The notes under the pieces: generated by a model
What the model saw: the letters and a program-made list of their open reading frames with translations, nothing else
Told to the model about the DNA's origin: nothing
The model's database searches: none
Part shown: positions 28,652-37,860 of the stretch, piece after piece
Position numbering within the stretch: the first letter of the stretch is position 1
Layout: each line of letters opens with the position of its first letter
Assembly (NCBI GenBank): GCA_028292625.1
Contig: JAQGLY010000012.1
Location: 1-52,332 of the forward strand
Direction of reading: 5' to 3'
Length of the DNA: 52,332 nucleotides
DNA from: Herbaspirillum sp.
GTDB taxonomy: Bacteria; Pseudomonadota; Gammaproteobacteria; Burkholderiales; Burkholderiaceae_D
Program-made: the position numbers and the translations under genes

Positions 28652-28710
28652 AATATTCAAAAAAAAGCCTGTTTAATATATTTTTAATATAAACAGACTT
28701 ATTTAGTGCG

Positions 28711-28834
28711 AGGAAGTGTCAAGTAAGCGGCGTGAGCGGCCCCGGGGCTGGAGGAGAAGCGCAGGCGTACGCGAGTACGTTGAGCATCGCAGTCCTGTCC
28801 CGGGGCCGCTCACGCCGCTTACTCGGCGCTTCCT
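28711..28834. repeat. 124-bp palindromic element, copy 2
   Basis: Same length and architecture as the element at 19608-19731: outer stem 28711-28752 with 28793-28834, invariant 12 x 12 internal loop (28753-28764 and 28781-28792), and a short stem GCGTAC/GTACGT capped by GCGA. Its last base touches the iscA stop codon (28835-28837). Being transcribed inside the isc operon, it separates iscRSUA from hscB. Confidence 0.9.
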
Positions 28835-29158
28835 CTAAACGTGGAAGCTCTCGCCGCATCCGCATTCGTTCTTGACGTTCGGGTTCTGGAATTTAAAACC
28901 CTCGTTCAAGCCCTCGCGCGCGAAGTCGAGTTCGGTGCCGTCGATGAACGGCAGGCTTTTCGGATCGACGAAGACGTTGACGCCGTGCGATTCGAACATC
29001 CGGTCTTCGGACGCCGACTCGTCGACGTATTCCAGGGTATAAGCCAGCCCGGAGCAGCCATTGGTGCGCACGCCCAGGCGCAAGCCTATGCCCTTGCCGC
29101 GCCGTTCCAGATAGCGGCTGATATGCTTAGCCGCCTTTTCAGTCAATGTAATCGCCAT
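28835..29158 (-). CDS. iscA: A-type Fe-S carrier protein IscA
   Basis: A 107-residue A-type carrier that receives and passes on Fe-S clusters. The three ligand cysteines are present: Cys35 in TNGCSGLAY and Cys99/Cys101 in [11 protein letters not shown] at the C-terminus. [17 protein letters not shown] is the family middle motif. It starts 29 bp after iscU. Copy 2 of the palindromic element begins directly at its stop codon. Confidence 0.97.
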   Translation of the reverse strand: MAITLTEKAAKHISRYLERRGKGIGLRLGVRTNGCSGLAYTLEYVDESASEDRMFESHGVNVFVDPKSLPFIDGTELDFAREGLNEGFKFQNPNVKNECGCGESFHV

Positions 29159-29187
29159 CTTTACGCCTTTGTTCTGCTACCGTCCGC

Positions 29188-29598
29188 CTAAGCTGCGGCC
29201 GCTACGCTTTGCTCGACGTCGCCGCGCTTGGTTTTGTAATCCAGCACCGCCGCCTTGATCGCGTCTTCGGCCAGGATCGAACAGTGAATCTTCACCGGTG
29301 GCAGCGCCAGTTCTTCGGCGATCTGGGTGTTCTTGATCGACATCGCCTGATCCAGGGTTTTGCCCTTGACCCATTCGGTGATCAGCGACGACGACGCAAT
29401 CGCCGAGCCGCAGCCGTAGGTCTTGAATTTGGCATCGGTAATGACGCCGTCGACCCCGACCTTGATCTGCAGCTTCATCACGTCGCCGCAGGCCGGAGCG
29501 CCGACCATGCCGGTGCCGATGGTGTCGTCGCCTTTATCGAATACGCCGACGTTACGTGGATTTTCGTAGTGATCCAACACTTTTTTTGAATAAGACAT
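29188..29598 (-). CDS. iscU: Fe-S cluster scaffold IscU
   Basis: A 136-residue scaffold on which [2Fe-2S] clusters are built. Ligand cysteines are Cys37 (VGAPACGDVMKLQI), Cys63 (KTYGCGSAIASS) and Cys106 (KIHCSILAEDAI). The HscA recognition motif LPPVK is at 99-103. The start at 29598 (MSYSKKVLDHYENPRNVG) is the universal IscU N-terminus; the frame is open 17 codons further up. It follows iscS by 60 bp. Confidence 0.98.
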   Translation of the reverse strand: MSYSKKVLDHYENPRNVGVFDKGDDTIGTGMVGAPACGDVMKLQIKVGVDGVITDAKFKTYGCGSAIASSSLITEWVKGKTLDQAMSIKNTQIAEELALPPVKIHCSILAEDAIKAAVLDYKTKRGDVEQSVAAAA

Positions 29599-29658
29599 GT
29601 TGCTGCTCCTTGAAATGTAATCGACCCCGGGTTCTCCGTGGCGCGGCAATACTGCGGC

Positions 29659-30915
29659 TTAGTGTGCAGCCCACTGGATCGTGCTGAGATCGATCCCTTC
29701 CTTGTACATATCCCACAATGGCGACAGTTCGCGCAGCTTTTCGACCTTCGATTTCAGCAGGTTGATGGTGAAATCGATTTCTTCTTCGGTAGTGAAGCGG
29801 CCGATCGTGAAGCGGATCGAGCTGTGCGCCAGTTCGTCGCTGCGGCCCAGTGCGCGCAGCACGTACGACGGTTCCAGGCTGGCCGAGGTGCAGGCGGAGC
29901 CGGACGAGACGGCGATTTCCTTGATCGCCATCAGCAGCGATTCGCCTTCGACGTAGTTGAAGCTGACGTTCAGATTGTGCGGCACCCGGTGCGTCATGTC
30001 GCCGTTGATGTAGACCTCTTCCATGCCTTCCATCAGGCCCTTGCGCAGACGTTCCTGCAAGCCGGCGATACGCGCCAGTTCTTCCTTCATTTCGACGCGC
30101 GCCAGACGATAGGCTTCGCCCATGCCGACGATCTGGTGCGGCGCCAGCGTGCCCGAACGCAGGCCGCGTTCGTGGCCGCCGCCGTGGATCTGCGCTTCGA
30201 TGCGGATACGCGGCTTGCGGCGTACGAACAGCGCGCCGATGCCTTTCGGACCGTAGGTCTTGTGCGCGGAGAAGCTCATCAGATCGACCTTCCAGTTTTC
30301 CAGATCGATCTCGACCTTGCCGGTACCTTGCGCGGCGTCGCAATGAAACACGATGCCCTTGGAGCGGCACAGTTCGCCGATTTCCGGAATTGGCTGGATG
30401 ACGCCGATTTCGTTGTTGACCAGCATCACGGAAACCAGAATGGTGTCCGGACGGATCGCTTCCTCGATTTGCTTCAATGTAATGAGACCGTCGTCCTGCG
30501 GCTGCAGGTAGGTCGCGTCAAACCCTTCGCGTTCCAGCTCGCGCACGGTGTCCAGCGTGGCCTTGTGCTCGGTCTTGACGGTAATGATGTGCTTGCCTTT
30601 GGTCTTGTAGAAGTGCGCGGCGCCCTTCAAGGCCAGATTGATGGCTTCGGTGGCGCCCGAGGTCCAGACGATCTCGCGCGAATCGGCCTTCACCAGTGCG
30701 GCGACTTCTTCACGGGCGTTTTCGACGGCGGCTTCAGCGTCCCAGCCGTACATGTGGCTGCGCGATGCGGGATTGCCGAACTGGGCGCGCAGGAACGGGA
30801 TCATCTTGTCCGCCACGCGGGGATCGACCGGCGTGGTCGCCGAATAATCCATATAAATAGGGAAGTGCGGCGCCTTCAGGGTGTCGAGCAGGCTTTTTTC
30901 GAGCGGTGCATTCAT
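29659..30915 (-). CDS. iscS: Cysteine desulfurase IscS
   Basis: A 418-residue PLP enzyme that takes sulfur from cysteine for Fe-S clusters and tRNA thiolation. The PLP Lys is Lys219 in [14 protein letters not shown] and the persulfide Cys is Cys342 in [14 protein letters not shown], with the [13 protein letters not shown] and [15 protein letters not shown] motifs. It is about 14 residues longer than E. coli IscS at the N-terminus ([18 protein letters not shown] before the [11 protein letters not shown] core). ATG 30915 was chosen over an upstream TTG. It starts 20 bp after iscR. Confidence 0.98.
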   Translation of the reverse strand: MNAPLEKSLLDTLKAPHFPIYMDYSATTPVDPRVADKMIPFLRAQFGNPASRSHMYGWDAEAAVENAREEVAALVKADSREIVWTSGATEAINLALKGAAHFYKTKGKHIITVKTEHKATLDTVRELEREGFDATYLQPQDDGLITLKQIEEAIRPDTILVSVMLVNNEIGVIQPIPEIGELCRSKGIVFHCDAAQGTGKVEIDLENWKVDLMSFSAHKTYGPKGIGALFVRRKPRIRIEAQIHGGGHERGLRSGTLAPHQIVGMGEAYRLARVEMKEELARIAGLQERLRKGLMEGMEEVYINGDMTHRVPHNLNVSFNYVEGESLLMAIKEIAVSSGSACTSASLEPSYVLRALGRSDELAHSSIRFTIGRFTTEEEIDFTINLLKSKVEKLRELSPLWDMYKEGIDLSTIQWAAH

Positions 30916-30935
30916 AATATTTTCCAAAACTCCAT

Positions 30936-31406
30936 TCAGAGTGCGTGAGTGCGATGAACGACGACCACACTTTGATCGTTATTCTTCTGTTCCTGCTGAT
31001 CCACCAGATCTTGCAGCGAGACAGAATCCAGATATTCGACCATTTTCTCGTTCAGCGTGGTCCACAGGTCGTGGGTCATGCAGCGCGATCCGCCCGGTCG
31101 TTCGGCGCCATGGCAATTCTCTTTGCCGCCGCATTGCGTCGCATCCAGAGGTTCGTCCACGGCGATGACGATGTCGGCCACGGTGACTTCCTCGGCGCGG
31201 CGGCCCAGGTTGTAACCGCCGCCGGGGCCGCGGACCGACGCCACAATGTTGTGACGCCGCAATTTGCCAAATAACTGTTCGAGATATGATAAAGAAATTT
31301 CCTGCCTCTCGCTGATAGCTGACAACGTGACGGGACCCTTGCCATGGCGCAATGCCAGATCGATCATCGCCGTAACGGCAAAACGGCCTTTGGTAGTCAG
31401 TCGCAT
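30936..31406 (-). CDS. iscR: Fe-S-sensing Rrf2-family regulator IscR
   Basis: A 156-residue Rrf2-type regulator that senses Fe-S status with a [2Fe-2S] cluster and represses the isc operon. The winged helix starts [19 protein letters not shown] and includes [20 protein letters not shown]. Cluster ligands appear as Cys92, Cys98 and Cys109 with His112 (MTHDLW). E. coli IscR has C92-X5-C98-X5-C104, so here the second gap is X10, with five extra residues (around ERPGGSR). It is the first gene of the operon with an IscR-type operator overlapping its promoter. Confidence 0.96.
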   Translation of the reverse strand: MRLTTKGRFAVTAMIDLALRHGKGPVTLSAISERQEISLSYLEQLFGKLRRHNIVASVRGPGGGYNLGRRAEEVTVADIVIAVDEPLDATQCGGKENCHGAERPGGSRCMTHDLWTTLNEKMVEYLDSVSLQDLVDQQEQKNNDQSVVVVHRTHAL

Positions 31407-31438
31407 GAAATTTCCACTCCCAAATCAAACATGAATCC

Positions 31439-31460
31439 GAGTTTCCTGTTTTCGAAACTC
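31439..31460 (-). promoter_or_regulatory. Short hairpin in the iscR 5' leader
   Basis: GAGTTTC (31439-31445) and GAAACTC (31454-31460) pair across eight bases between the promoter and the iscR start. No T-run follows in the transcribed direction, so it is a leader structure of unknown use, not a terminator. Confidence 0.4.
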
Positions 31461-31468
31461 AGGAGGCG

Positions 31469-31501
31469 AGTATAACAAACTTGACTGATTCTGTCAGGTA
31501 T
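31469..31501 (-). promoter_or_regulatory. isc operon promoter with type 1 IscR site
   Basis: On the minus strand CTGACA (31492-31497) and TATACT (31469-31474) are spaced 17 bp. The segment 31477-31501 closely follows the type 1 IscR motif (ATA-YY-GAC...GTC-RR), with half-sites CCTGAC and GTCAAG, and covers the -35 and spacer. Autorepression of iscR follows from the well-known E. coli arrangement. Confidence 0.8.
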
Positions 31502-31556
31502 TCGAAAAAGCTTTTTACAAGGTTTCCAAGGAGAAATCCCATGTCGGCGATGAGGT

Positions 31557-32369
31557 CTATTCGGCCTTTGCTTTTAATAGATTGAAGGTTCCGAACAAGG
31601 CCTGCATGCGGACGTTCTTGATGAACGACAGGTTATACGGGTGTTCCGACACTGCCTGCGGAAACGCCGGCACACCGGGCAAAGCCTGCAATTCCGCAGC
31701 GATTTTCCCCCACAATACCAGCGTCGGCGGCGAGCTTCCTTGATCTGCGGCATGACGGCGCAATGCGTCGAGCACCGTTTGCAAAAACGGCCGCCATGCC
31801 AGCCCGTCCTTGCGCGGCGCTACTTCCGGGCGGAACACCAGGCTGGCGTTAAGCAGCAGAAAACCATGCGTCAGCAGGCCATGTTGCAGCGCCTGCAGGC
31901 TTTGGATGGCGCCGCTGCCCTCGGCCAGCGCCTGTTTCGCGATATCGGTCAATGCTTCGCCGCCGGTATGCTCGGGCGCCAGTTGACGATCGGCAACCAG
32001 CAGCATTTTCATGAAATTGCGCAAGGAAGTGGCGCGGTTGACGGCTTTGCTCAGCCCGCGCTCTGACCAAAGCGCCTCCACCGCGCCGTCCATGAAACAG
32101 ACCCCGGTCGCGCTTTCGGCGCGCGGATACGGGCCTTCGCCGACCAGCACGTAAGCCACCCGGTCCAGCGGTTGTTTGAAAGCGGCGAACATGCGTCCTT
32201 CGGTCGGCAGGAAATGGCCGCCGGCCAATTGGTTCAGATAGTGCGGATCGGCGGCGGCCACCGCCTGCAGCCCGGCATGCAGAACGGCGCGCCACGAGGC
32301 GTCGGCGCTGTCGATGGCATCGGCTATCGATGCCGGAATGGCGGGTTTGGCGAATGATTGATTTGTCAT
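31557..32369 (-). CDS. Uracil-DNA glycosylase superfamily protein with altered catalytic motifs
   Basis: A 270-residue protein with the UDG fold but changed active site. The water-activating motif of family 1 enzymes, GQDPYH, is GEGPYP here (Gly77-Pro82), so the catalytic Asp is a Gly. It is followed by ATGVCFMDG like the Ung AHGLCFS. LLLNASLVFR matches the LLLN strand. The HPSPLS loop is HPYNLS (His243-Ser248). It starts seven bases after the uvrB stop, so it is probably cotranscribed with uvrB and linked to DNA repair. Either it uses a different residue for catalysis, or it binds DNA without glycosylase activity. Family membership is fairly sure; activity is open. Confidence 0.75.
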   Translation of the reverse strand: MTNQSFAKPAIPASIADAIDSADASWRAVLHAGLQAVAAADPHYLNQLAGGHFLPTEGRMFAAFKQPLDRVAYVLVGEGPYPRAESATGVCFMDGAVEALWSERGLSKAVNRATSLRNFMKMLLVADRQLAPEHTGGEALTDIAKQALAEGSGAIQSLQALQHGLLTHGFLLLNASLVFRPEVAPRKDGLAWRPFLQTVLDALRRHAADQGSSPPTLVLWGKIAAELQALPGVPAFPQAVSEHPYNLSFIKNVRMQALFGTFNLLKAKAE

Positions 32370-32376
32370 GGGCGGA

Positions 32377-34470
<2,094 letters not shown>

Positions 34471-34584
34471 TTGATTTCGACCTTTGGTAGAATGACACGT
34501 CACAAAACGATGCTTGCTTGTAGCTTGGCACTTCATCCACCGTCCGCGCATGTCCGATTGCAGTCAACTTTTTATGTTATCACG

Positions 34585-35802
34585 ATGAACGCACCTCTTC
34601 CTGCCTCCCTGCTTACCGCCATTGAGATGGCTCCCCGCGACCCGATTCTCGGTATTACCGAGGGTTTTAACGCGGACAAGAATCCGAACAAAACCAACCT
34701 CGGCGTCGGCGTGTATTGCGACGACAACGGTAAAGTGCCTCTGCTGAAGTGCGTGCAGATGGCCGAAGCGCAACTGGCGCAAAAGCTGGCGCCGCGCACC
34801 TATCTGCCGATAGAAGGCCTGGCCGCCTACGACAAAGCGGTGCAAGAACTGGTATTTGGTGCCGACAGTGCGATTATTCAAGAAAAACGCGCAATCACCG
34901 TGCAAGCCATCGGCGGCACAGGCGCATTGAAGCTGGGCGCGGACTTCCTGAAGCGTTTTTCGCAGCCGGGCGTCCAGGTATACATCAGCAATCCGAGCTG
35001 GGAAAACCATCGCGCGCTGTTCGAATCCGCCGGTTTCGTGGTCAATGACTATCCGTACTACGATGCGGCCACGCGCGGCGTCGACTTTGCCGGCATGCTG
35101 GCGGCATTCAAGGCCATGCCGGCCGGCGCCGTCGTGTTGCTGCACGCCTGCTGCCACAACCCGACCGGCGCGGATCTGACCGAAGCGCAATGGACGGACA
35201 TCATCGACGTCGTCAAGACGCGCAATCTGGTGCCTTTCCTCGACATGGCATACCAGGGCTTCGGCGACGGTATCGTCGAAGACGGCAAGGTGGTACGCCG
35301 TTTTGCCGACTCCGGCAGCGCATTGTTCGTATCGAATTCTTTTTCGAAGTCGTTTTCGCTGTACGGCGAACGGGTCGGCGCACTGAGCATCGTGGCCGCC
35401 AGCGCCGAAGAAGCGGCGCGCGTGTTGTCGCAACTCAAGCGCGTGGTGCGCACCAACTACTCGAACCCGCCGATCCACGGCGGCCAGGTAGTGGCGACCG
35501 TGCTGGCGTCGCCGGAACTGCGCGCGGTATGGGAAGAGGAACTGGCGGGCATGCGGGTGCGCATTCGGGAATTGCGTCAACTGATGGTCGCCAAACTGAA
35601 GGCGAAGGTGCCGGCGCAGGATTTCGACTTTGTCATCAAGCAGCGCGGCATGTTTTCGTATTCGGGATTGACCAAGCCGCAAGTCGATCGTCTGCGCGAC
35701 GAGTTTTCGATTTACGCCATCGATACCGGCCGTATCTGCGTCGCGGCGCTGAATACGCGCAACATCGACGCGGTGGTCGATGCGATCGCCGCGGTATTGT
35801 AG
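34585..35802 (+). CDS. Aromatic/aspartate aminotransferase, class I
   Basis: A 405-residue PLP aminotransferase of the AspC/TyrB group, which moves amino groups between aromatic amino acids or aspartate and 2-oxoglutarate. It shows DPILGITEGFNADKNP, NLGVGVYCDDNGKVPLL, ACCHNPTGADLTEAQW, DMAYQGFGDG and the PLP-Lys site SNSFSKSFSLYGERVGAL, with the C-terminal Arg in DTGRICVAALN. TyrB-like specificity is suggested but cannot be separated from AspC by eye. It is divergent from uvrB and is followed by a hairpin and the tRNA-Asn gene. Confidence 0.93.
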   Translation: MNAPLPASLLTAIEMAPRDPILGITEGFNADKNPNKTNLGVGVYCDDNGKVPLLKCVQMAEAQLAQKLAPRTYLPIEGLAAYDKAVQELVFGADSAIIQEKRAITVQAIGGTGALKLGADFLKRFSQPGVQVYISNPSWENHRALFESAGFVVNDYPYYDAATRGVDFAGMLAAFKAMPAGAVVLLHACCHNPTGADLTEAQWTDIIDVVKTRNLVPFLDMAYQGFGDGIVEDGKVVRRFADSGSALFVSNSFSKSFSLYGERVGALSIVAASAEEAARVLSQLKRVVRTNYSNPPIHGGQVVATVLASPELRAVWEEELAGMRVRIRELRQLMVAKLKAKVPAQDFDFVIKQRGMFSYSGLTKPQVDRLRDEFSIYAIDTGRICVAALNTRNIDAVVDAIAAVL

Positions 35803-35820
35803 GAAGCGTTTGTAAGCCGG

Positions 35821-35853
35821 CGATTGCATCGGGTAAAAAAACCGATGCAATCG
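35821..35853 (+). terminator. 12-bp hairpin after the aminotransferase gene
   Basis: CGATTGCATCGG (35821-35832) pairs perfectly with CCGATGCAATCG (35842-35853) over a nine-base A-rich loop. No T-run follows, so it would act as a stabiliser or factor-dependent terminator. Confidence 0.5.
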
Positions 35854-35875
35854 ATACAAAAGGTTTGCGAATGTT

Positions 35876-35905
35876 TTGACAGAATCTGGAAATTAAGTCT
35901 ATAAT
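35876..35905 (+). promoter_or_regulatory. Strong sigma70 promoter of tRNA-Asn
   Basis: Consensus TTGACA (35876-35881) and TATAAT (35900-35905) with an 18-bp spacer, 15 bp before the mature tRNA 5' end. Confidence 0.9.
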
Positions 35906-35920
35906 CCTGCTTCTTTCTTT

Positions 35921-35996
35921 TCCCTGATAGCTCAGTCGGTAGAGCGACGGACTGTTAATCCGCAGGTCCCTGGTTCGAGTCCAGGTCGGGGAGCCA
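35921..35996 (+). tRNA. tRNA-Asn (anticodon GTT)
   Basis: A 76-base tRNA with full cloverleaf. The acceptor TCCCTGA pairs with TCGGGGA, the D-arm has AGCTCAGTCGGTAGAGC, the anticodon GTT is at 35954-35956 in CTGTTAA, and the T-arm has GGTTCGAGTCC. The CCA end is encoded. It is flanked by a consensus promoter and a terminator and is followed by an integrase stub, so it is probably an island attachment site. Confidence 0.98.
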
Positions 35997-36018
35997 GAAT
36001 TCTTGTAGTAGAAAATCA

Positions 36019-36050
36019 AGCACTTACGAGTAATCGTGGTGCTTTTTTTT
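36019..36050 (+). terminator. Terminator of the tRNA-Asn transcript
   Basis: AGCAC...ACGA pairs with TCGT...GTGCT around GTAA, followed by eight Ts (36043-36050). Confidence 0.85.
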
Positions 36051-36154
36051 CGTCTATAGCTCCGAAAAAAGATTCAAAAACTGGCCTTTGCCGAAAAACT
36101 GCCGGAATAAGAAAATCCAGACCAAGCGCTTTATCAACGATTGGAGAAACTGGA

Positions 36155-36230
36155 ATGGCATATATCAAGGAGCGCGGCGCATATTGGAGAGCAGAAGTGC
36201 GTCGTAAAGGCTATAAGCCGACATACCGTA
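36155..36230 (+). pseudogene. N-terminal stub of a tyrosine-type site-specific integrase
   Basis: The frame starts MAYIKERGAYWRAEVRRKGY and continues KPTYRT, matching the arm-binding N-terminus of tyrosine recombinases (R-G-x-W-R-A-x-V-R-R-K-G). It breaks off after about 26 residues where transposase sequence begins. No catalytic domain remains in the window. The location about 160 bases after tRNA-Asn is the usual position of an island integrase. Confidence 0.65.
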
Positions 36231-36451
36231 CATTCATACGACCAATGCCATCGAAAGCCTGCATATGCGCCTGCGAAAGATCGTCAGAAATCGTGGCGAC
36301 GTCCCCCAGCGACGACGCCGCGACCAAATTGCTGTTCCTGGCCTTGTGCAATATCGAGAAAGATTGGAAGATGCCGCAGCGAACATGGAAGCAAGCTGCC
36401 AACCAGTTCGCCACCATGTTCGGTGAGCGCTTCACGAACGCGATTAACTAA
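36231..36451 (+). mobile_element. C-terminal remnant of an IS256-family transposase
   Basis: From 36235 one frame reads HTTNAIESLHMRLRKIVRNR, the IS256 transposase C-terminal motif. The rest, SDDAATKLLFLALCNIEKDW and MPQRTWKQAANQFATMFGER, is in a second frame; an extra C in the CCCCC run at about 36303-36307 explains the shift. No upstream DDE core or terminal inverted repeats are recognisable. By coincidence the integrase stub is in frame with the second part, giving a 98-codon chimeric frame with no likely function. Confidence 0.75.
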
Positions 36452-37788
36452 CTAAGAAATTCTGGCTCTGCACGCAGGATTTCTGACAGGTCCCGCGCTT
36501 TTCCAGCGGGGATACAAATCAGTAACGTTAACATCCCGACTGCCAACAGGATCGCGATAACGTCGAGCCCGATGTACAGGCTACCCATGCGCACCTTTAT
36601 CGCTCCGATCATTGCAGGACTGACCGCACCGCCGAATGAACCGATAGAACTGATGAGGGCGAGCCCACCAGCTGCTGCGGATCGATTCAAATAGGCGCTA
36701 GGAATTGTCCAGAACAGGCTCAGTACACTGAAAATTCCTATCGACGCGATTGTCAGCAATATAACCGTCAGCACCAAGCTACCAACCGCCAACGGCAGCA
36801 AAAGAAAGCATGCCGCAGCAGTGAACCCGCACAACGCGACATGCCAACGACGTTCAAGATACTTGTCGGAGCTATACCCCACAATCACCATCCCGATCGT
36901 CGAAACAAGAGAGATTGCGCCACTGATCCATCCTATTGAACTCACGGTCTGTCCGGCAACAGCTTTCAGCACGGTGGGCCCCCACAACAGGATTGTGTTC
37001 AGTGAGCAAAAATAGGCGAAGTAGATAAAAGCCAGCAAATACACTTTCGGATCACGCAATGCATCGCGAAAGGTGCCGCCCTGTGCAGGTTGCGCCTGGC
37101 GGTCGGCCGCCAGGTCGGCCAGAACCCGGCTCTTTTCCTCGTCATTCAACCAGCGCGCCGACGACGCATTATCCGACAGATAAAAGTATGCAACAACTCC
37201 GCATAGAACCGCCGGCGCGCCTTCCAAAAGGAATAGCCATTGCCACCCGTGAAATCCGCCGACGCCTTGAAACTGCGCCATCACCCATCCAGATAGCGGC
37301 CCGGAAATGATGCCGCCGACAGGGACGGCCATGACGAACAGACTGGTCATGCGCCCACGCAGACGATCCGGAAACCAGTAAGTCAGATAAAGCAGAATTC
37401 CCGGAAAAAAACCGGCCTCTGCGACACCCAGTAGAAAACGCAAAATGTACAAGTGCAGGGCGCTTTGCGCGTACATGAGCAGGCACGTCACCATTCCCCA
37501 TAGCACCATGATCCGCAGTAATGTACGACGCACACCTACGCGCTCGAGTAGAAGATTGCTTGGCACCTCGAACAAGACGTAGCCAATCGAAAAGATACCT
37601 GCCGCAATGCCAAAAACAGCGTCGTCAAGCTTCAGATCTTGTGAGAACTGAAGCTTCGCAAAGCCGATATTGAATCTGTCAATCGTTGCCAGCATGTAGC
37701 ACAGCAACAAGAATGGTATTAGCCGCCATGCAATTTTTTTGTACACGGCGTGCTCCGTGGGTGCGACAACAGCTAGAGTAGATGACAT
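36448..37788 (-). CDS. MFS anion:cation symporter (ACS family), probable organic-acid importer
   Basis: A 446-residue MFS protein. The N-terminus AWRLIPFLLLCYMLATIDRF with NIGFAKLQFSQDLKL is the ACS (phthalate, tartrate, hexuronate) signature. GYVLFEVPSNLLLERVGVRR, GVAEAGFFPGILLYLTYWFP and YWFPDRLRGRMTSLFV follow. Twelve hydrophobic segments can be counted, with the central loop at about 195-235. It is the last gene of the CoA-ester operon, 72 bp after the thiolase-like gene, and probably imports the operon substrate. Its stop overlaps the IS256 scar by 4 bp on the other strand, so the 3' end may be an insertion boundary. Confidence 0.9.
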   Translation of the reverse strand: MSSTLAVVAPTEHAVYKKIAWRLIPFLLLCYMLATIDRFNIGFAKLQFSQDLKLDDAVFGIAAGIFSIGYVLFEVPSNLLLERVGVRRTLLRIMVLWGMVTCLLMYAQSALHLYILRFLLGVAEAGFFPGILLYLTYWFPDRLRGRMTSLFVMAVPVGGIISGPLSGWVMAQFQGVGGFHGWQWLFLLEGAPAVLCGVVAYFYLSDNASSARWLNDEEKSRVLADLAADRQAQPAQGGTFRDALRDPKVYLLAFIYFAYFCSLNTILLWGPTVLKAVAGQTVSSIGWISGAISLVSTIGMVIVGYSSDKYLERRWHVALCGFTAAACFLLLPLAVGSLVLTVILLTIASIGIFSVLSLFWTIPSAYLNRSAAAGGLALISSIGSFGGAVSPAMIGAIKVRMGSLYIGLDVIAILLAVGMLTLLICIPAGKARDLSEILRAEPEFLS

Positions 37789-37860
37789 ACCTGGTCTCCT
37801 AATGAATTATTATTTGAGCGTTTTCCGCTAGTACTAATCTGATAGCCGACGTTCTTGATA

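Noticed and set aside
28655..28700. AT-rich segment before hscB as a separate promoter
   Set aside because: Several TATA-like hexamers are present but none with a matching -35 at proper spacing; left unannotated.
31541..31585. A 15-codon ORF with an excellent AAGGAG site, antisense to the end of the UDG-like gene
   Set aside because: No downstream gene on that strand that it could lead, and its sequence shows no leader-peptide pattern; chance is the simplest view.
34471..34584. Possible LexA box upstream of uvrB
   Set aside because: No CTGT-N8-ACAG or close variant was found in the divergent promoter region.
36155..36451. A 98-codon ORF reading through the integrase stub and the transposase end
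   Set aside because: It joins two unrelated protein fragments by accident, and the middle part is out of frame with the real transposase sequence.
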